In this document: one piece after another, positions 12,576-14,624 of the stretch
Position numbering within the stretch: the stretch's first letter is position 1
Layout of the letters: the number at the start of each line of letters is the position of its first letter
Assembly: GCA_041484845.1 (NCBI GenBank)
Contig: JBGPIK010000143.1
Span: forward strand, 1-14,624
DNA: 14,624 nt
Source: JBGPIK01 sp041484845
GTDB lineage: Bacteria > Desulfobacterota > Binatia > UBA9968
Direction: 5' to 3'
Program-made: the position numbers and the translations under genes
The notes under the pieces: generated by a model
Database searches by the model: none
Seen by the model: only the letters and a program-made list of their open reading frames with translations
Told to the model about the DNA's origin: nothing

Positions 12576-12982
12576 ACCATCCTGATTTATGGGATAGCGG
12601 AGAAACTCGGGGATCAAGATCCACACCACCCCTTGAAGCTCAGCATGGGTCATTTTTACTTCTTCGATTTATCTTCGAACCGTGTCCCCGCCTGGCAGCT
12701 TATAATCACAGACGCCCACGTTCCGGAGGGCAACGCATTGGACTGCGCCCCCTAGATGGAGAGTTTTCACCGAGGTTTGAGGTGGAGGGGCGACCGGCGG
12801 TTTTGGATTTTTGAATCGTCATTTCGTATTCCTCCGGGGGTAAGTCGCCAGGGCCGAATGCAATCAAACCAGTAAATAGATTGGGATACGTTCCGTGAAA
12901 TGGGCCAGGGTGATCGGCGATTTCTGTCACATTGTCTCGCGTCCTCTCCTGTCTGTTTGAAGCACCACTTCGCCTCGCAAAA
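12576..12982. other. gap after the PIN toxin; one doubtful ORF
   Basis: No supported gene apart from the doubtful minus-strand ORF at 12706-12930. ORFs antisense to the PIN gene extend into it but have no ribosome site. Confidence 0.4.
12706..12930 (-). CDS. doubtful small ORF, possibly decayed gene
   Basis: This is an open frame of 74 codons from a GTG at 12930. The first 45 codons read like protein (VTEIADHPGPFHGTYPNLFT, then GLIAFGPGDLPPEEYEMTIQ). The rest is Ser/Arg/Pro-rich and resembles non-coding sequence, suggesting loss of the native frame. An internal ATG at 12822 has a strong GGAGG eight bases before it and would give a 38-residue basic peptide. No family was recognised. It starts soon after the strong terminator at 12983-13018. 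It may be a remnant. Confidence 0.3.
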   Translation of the reverse strand: MTEIADHPGPFHGTYPNLFTGLIAFGPGDLPPEEYEMTIQKSKTAGRPSTSNLGENSPSRGRSPMRCPPERGRL

Positions 12983-13018
12983 AAAACGCCTATCCATTGT
13001 TACATGGATAGGCGTTTT
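12983..13018 (-). terminator. strong intrinsic terminator
   Basis: AAAACGCCTATCCAT (12983-12997) pairs perfectly with ATGGATAGGCGTTTT (13004-13018) around TGTTAC. On the minus strand the stem is followed by a run of T (complement of the A-run at 12979-12986). It ends the PEP-CTERM gene transcript and may work in both directions. Confidence 0.92.
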
Positions 13019-13070
13019 CTCGGAGCTTTTTGTTCAATTAGAATTTTTGGGGCCCGGCCCCCAAAATTAC

Positions 13071-13763
13071 TTACCTGCTACTATGTCTGTTGAGCCGTCG
13101 TCTGGCCCAGACTGCTAGGGCAATCATACCAGCCCCGAGCAGAACCATGGTCGACGGCTCCGGTACTTTTACTTCGAGATTGTAGCTCGTCATTGACGGT
13201 CCGCTCGCGTCAAGAACGGTTTGGAGAGAAAGCGTATATGAACCACTGGGAAGCAGTACCCAGTTAGAATTGGTACCAGCGAATCCGCCCGTTAGCGGTC
13301 CACCAGAAAGAACCGATACTCCATTCAAAAACACATTCCAGCTTGTTAATGTGGCTCCGCTCGCAACCCCCCCTATCGTTCCAACAAGAAATTGCGTTCC
13401 CGTTGGAGAAGTAAACGCAGTATCTGTCAGCGTGAGAATAAGTTTTCCACCACTTCCAGAGGATACAGCATTGACGTTGTAGAGATCCATCAGAAACGGC
13501 AAGACCGTATTTGGTTGGGAATTCCCAATCACTATATTCGTAGTGAAATTACCGTACGACTGGATAACATTCATGAGACCAGCGGTAGAGGTTAAATCTC
13601 CCGTGGCCCCGCAAATCCCAACGCAATCGGTTACCGTAATAGGGGCTAACCCCCCAGGCCCGTCATCAATAGTCAGTGTTAGTGTGGCATTTGCTGTCAA
13701 AGCAACACCAATAGTCCCGAGAATAAAAGCGGTCACGAAAACGATATTCTTGAGTCTAATCAT
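13071..13763 (-). CDS. PEP-CTERM sorting domain protein
   Basis: Predicted product is 230 aa. The ATG at 13763 (MIRLKNIVFVTAFILG) follows AGGAG five bases upstream; an in-frame ATG twenty codons earlier lacks one. Residues 1 to about 26 are a signal peptide ending TANA. The body is Ser/Thr/Gly/Asn-rich beta sandwich sequence (LTLTIDDGPGGLAPITVTDC, TSWNVFLNGVSVLSGG, LPSGSYTLSLQTVLDASG) of the kind found on extracellular matrix or surface proteins. The C-terminus is a textbook PEP-CTERM signal: VPEPST at 200-205, a hydrophobic helix (MVLLGAGMIALAVW) and a basic tail RRRLNRHSSR. An exosortase would recognise it, so the host should encode one elsewhere. Two Cys in TDCVGIC may form a disulfide. 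A strong terminator lies downstream. Confidence 0.92.
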   Translation of the reverse strand: MIRLKNIVFVTAFILGTIGVALTANATLTLTIDDGPGGLAPITVTDCVGICGATGDLTSTAGLMNVIQSYGNFTTNIVIGNSQPNTVLPFLMDLYNVNAVSSGSGGKLILTLTDTAFTSPTGTQFLVGTIGGVASGATLTSWNVFLNGVSVLSGGPLTGGFAGTNSNWVLLPSGSYTLSLQTVLDASGPSMTSYNLEVKVPEPSTMVLLGAGMIALAVWARRRLNRHSSR

Positions 13764-14123
13764 GCATTCTCCTGCCTTTCGCGTTCTCTTCGCCATTTTT
13801 ATCCATTTTAAAGCAATAGGCATACCACTTCCTAAGTAGTTAATTTTTCATCATTTTGGATTGTGTAACGAAGGAGGAAGTGCAAATTATTTTTACACAT
13901 TCGCGGGCCTAACGGATTCGCCTCACAAGTGTCTAAAAATAAAGGTGATTCGCGCTTCCCTAAGTGTAAGATTTTCTTACTAAAAACTATCCGCAGAATT
14001 TGTATGAACGATGGTGCTTTAATTCACCTTACTGCGGCAGATTTACGTGCCATATGCTTTGGATCGGGTGGCTACACGTTATGGTCATAATTTATCGCGC
14101 CGCACGTTCGATGAATTAGTCTA
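13764..14123. other. intergenic upstream of PEP-CTERM gene
   Basis: About 360 bases, AT-rich, no ORF with a ribosome site. It should hold the PEP-CTERM gene promoter. A TGGCACG (minus strand, complement of 14047-14053) recalls a sigma-54 -24 element, but the GC of the -12 element is one base too far away, so no promoter is called. Confidence 0.4.
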
Positions 14124-14624
14124 TCAATTCGCCAATTCTTGAAGAGCTTTCCTTACTTCCTTTGCCGCAGCAAAACTTTGATTCGACGCTAGTGCCTTCT
14201 GGAATGCGTCCTCCGCCAACGATTTCTGACCGGTTTTTTGGTATGCGCGGCCGAGATGATATAACACAGTCGGATTGCTATTTTTGAATAGCTCCGTGCT
14301 TTCCTTGAGCAGTCCAATCGCCGTGCCGTCCGCTCCTTTTTTATAATAGATCCAGCCTAACGTATCCGCGTAACTTGGTTCATTCGGATTCGTCTCTCGC
14401 GCCCGTTGCGCCAATCCTAGCGCAATATCGAGGTTACCGCCGGACTCTGCATAATTCCACGCCAGGTTGTTGGCCGCCGGCGCGAAATTTTTGTTGATAT
14501 CGAGTATTTTCTGGTAATATCCGTTCGCTTTCTCCTTTTCCCCTTTAAGCTCGTACATCGTGGCAACCAACATTTGCACTTGAATCGCTTTTGGATTCTC
14601 TGTGAGCACCTTCTGGTATTGCGC
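14124..14624 (-). CDS. TPR-repeat protein, 3' end only
   Basis: The gene runs off the window; the open frame continues to base 14624 (AQYQKVLTEN before the GTG that a finder might take as a start). About 166 residues are visible, made of tandem 34-residue TPR units: QVQMLVATMYELKGEKEKAN, FAPAANNLAWNYAESGGNLD, PSYADTLGWIYYKKGADGTA, PTVLYHLGRAYQKTGQKSLA. The NLAWNYAESG and DTLGWIYYKKG phrases are typical of TPR proteins found with PEP-CTERM/exosortase and outer-membrane polysaccharide systems (PrsT-like), which fits the neighbouring PEP-CTERM gene, though this is only family resemblance. TPRs mediate protein-protein contact. Membrane status cannot be judged without the N-terminus. Confidence 0.85.
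   Translation of the reverse strand, partial: AQYQKVLTENPKAIQVQMLVATMYELKGEKEKANGYYQKILDINKNFAPAANNLAWNYAESGGNLDIALGLAQRARETNPNEPSYADTLGWIYYKKGADGTAIGLLKESTELFKNSNPTVLYHLGRAYQKTGQKSLAEDAFQKALASNQSFAAAKEVRKALQELAN

Noticed and set aside
14038..14053. Sigma-54 promoter upstream of the PEP-CTERM gene
   Set aside because: TGGCACG is present on the minus strand, but the GC of the -12 element is one base too far away, and the site is about 275 bases from the start.
1..14624. CRISPR array, tRNA or rRNA genes
   Set aside because: No regularly spaced direct repeats, cloverleaf or rRNA-like sequence was recognised on either strand.

Overview
The window looks like a chromosomal accessory region of a Gram-negative bacterium. 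It carries a PEP-CTERM sorted protein, which implies an exosortase, several proteins with Sec signal peptides, and clear Shine-Dalgarno sites. The gene mix (aromatic acyl-CoA type diiron protein, PaaK-like ligase, 4,5-dihydroxyphthalate-decarboxylase/NMT1-like protein, DUF4337, many toxin-antitoxin modules) recalls environmental deltaproteobacteria-like lineages such as Binatota or related candidate phyla. That placement is inference and cannot be settled from this window.

Layout. 1-421: no convincing gene, ending in a hairpin terminator. 422-1789 (-): secreted beta-propeller-like protein. 1872-2430 (-): a 120-aa single-pass membrane protein and, upstream of it, a previously unlisted 28-aa transmembrane microprotein. 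2431-3113: palindromic repeats and one doubtful ORF. 3114-3518 (-): small secreted Lys/Ala-rich protein with a strong terminator. 3922-4503 (-): DUF4337 membrane protein. 4781-8674: the metabolic core. It has an NMT1/dihydroxyphthalate-decarboxylase-like binding protein (-), a divergently transcribed PaaA-like diiron oxygenase (+), and convergent to that a PaaK-like acyl/aryl-CoA ligase with a 62-aa downstream gene (-). Together these could activate an aromatic acid to its CoA thioester and oxygenate it.

8675-9363 is rich in repeats: a 100-bp element bounded by 19-bp perfect inverted repeats, and a degenerate interspersed palindrome. 9364-12575 is a defence/mobile-element zone. It holds a two-gene cassette whose second gene is overwritten by a transposase relic, and two decayed fragments of a REP-associated tyrosine transposase (RAYT) that flank a MazF/ribbon-helix-helix toxin-antitoxin pair. 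It also holds a HigBA module whose toxin has a one-base frameshift, and an apparently intact AbrB-type antitoxin plus PIN toxin (VapBC-like) with a palindromic operator.

12576-14624 (-): a doubtful small ORF, a strong hairpin terminator, a PEP-CTERM protein, and the 3' end of a TPR-repeat protein that runs off the window. The most unusual points are the RAYT wreckage around and inside genes, the frameshifted toxin beside an intact antitoxin, the 28-aa microprotein, and the diiron protein/CoA-ligase locus.
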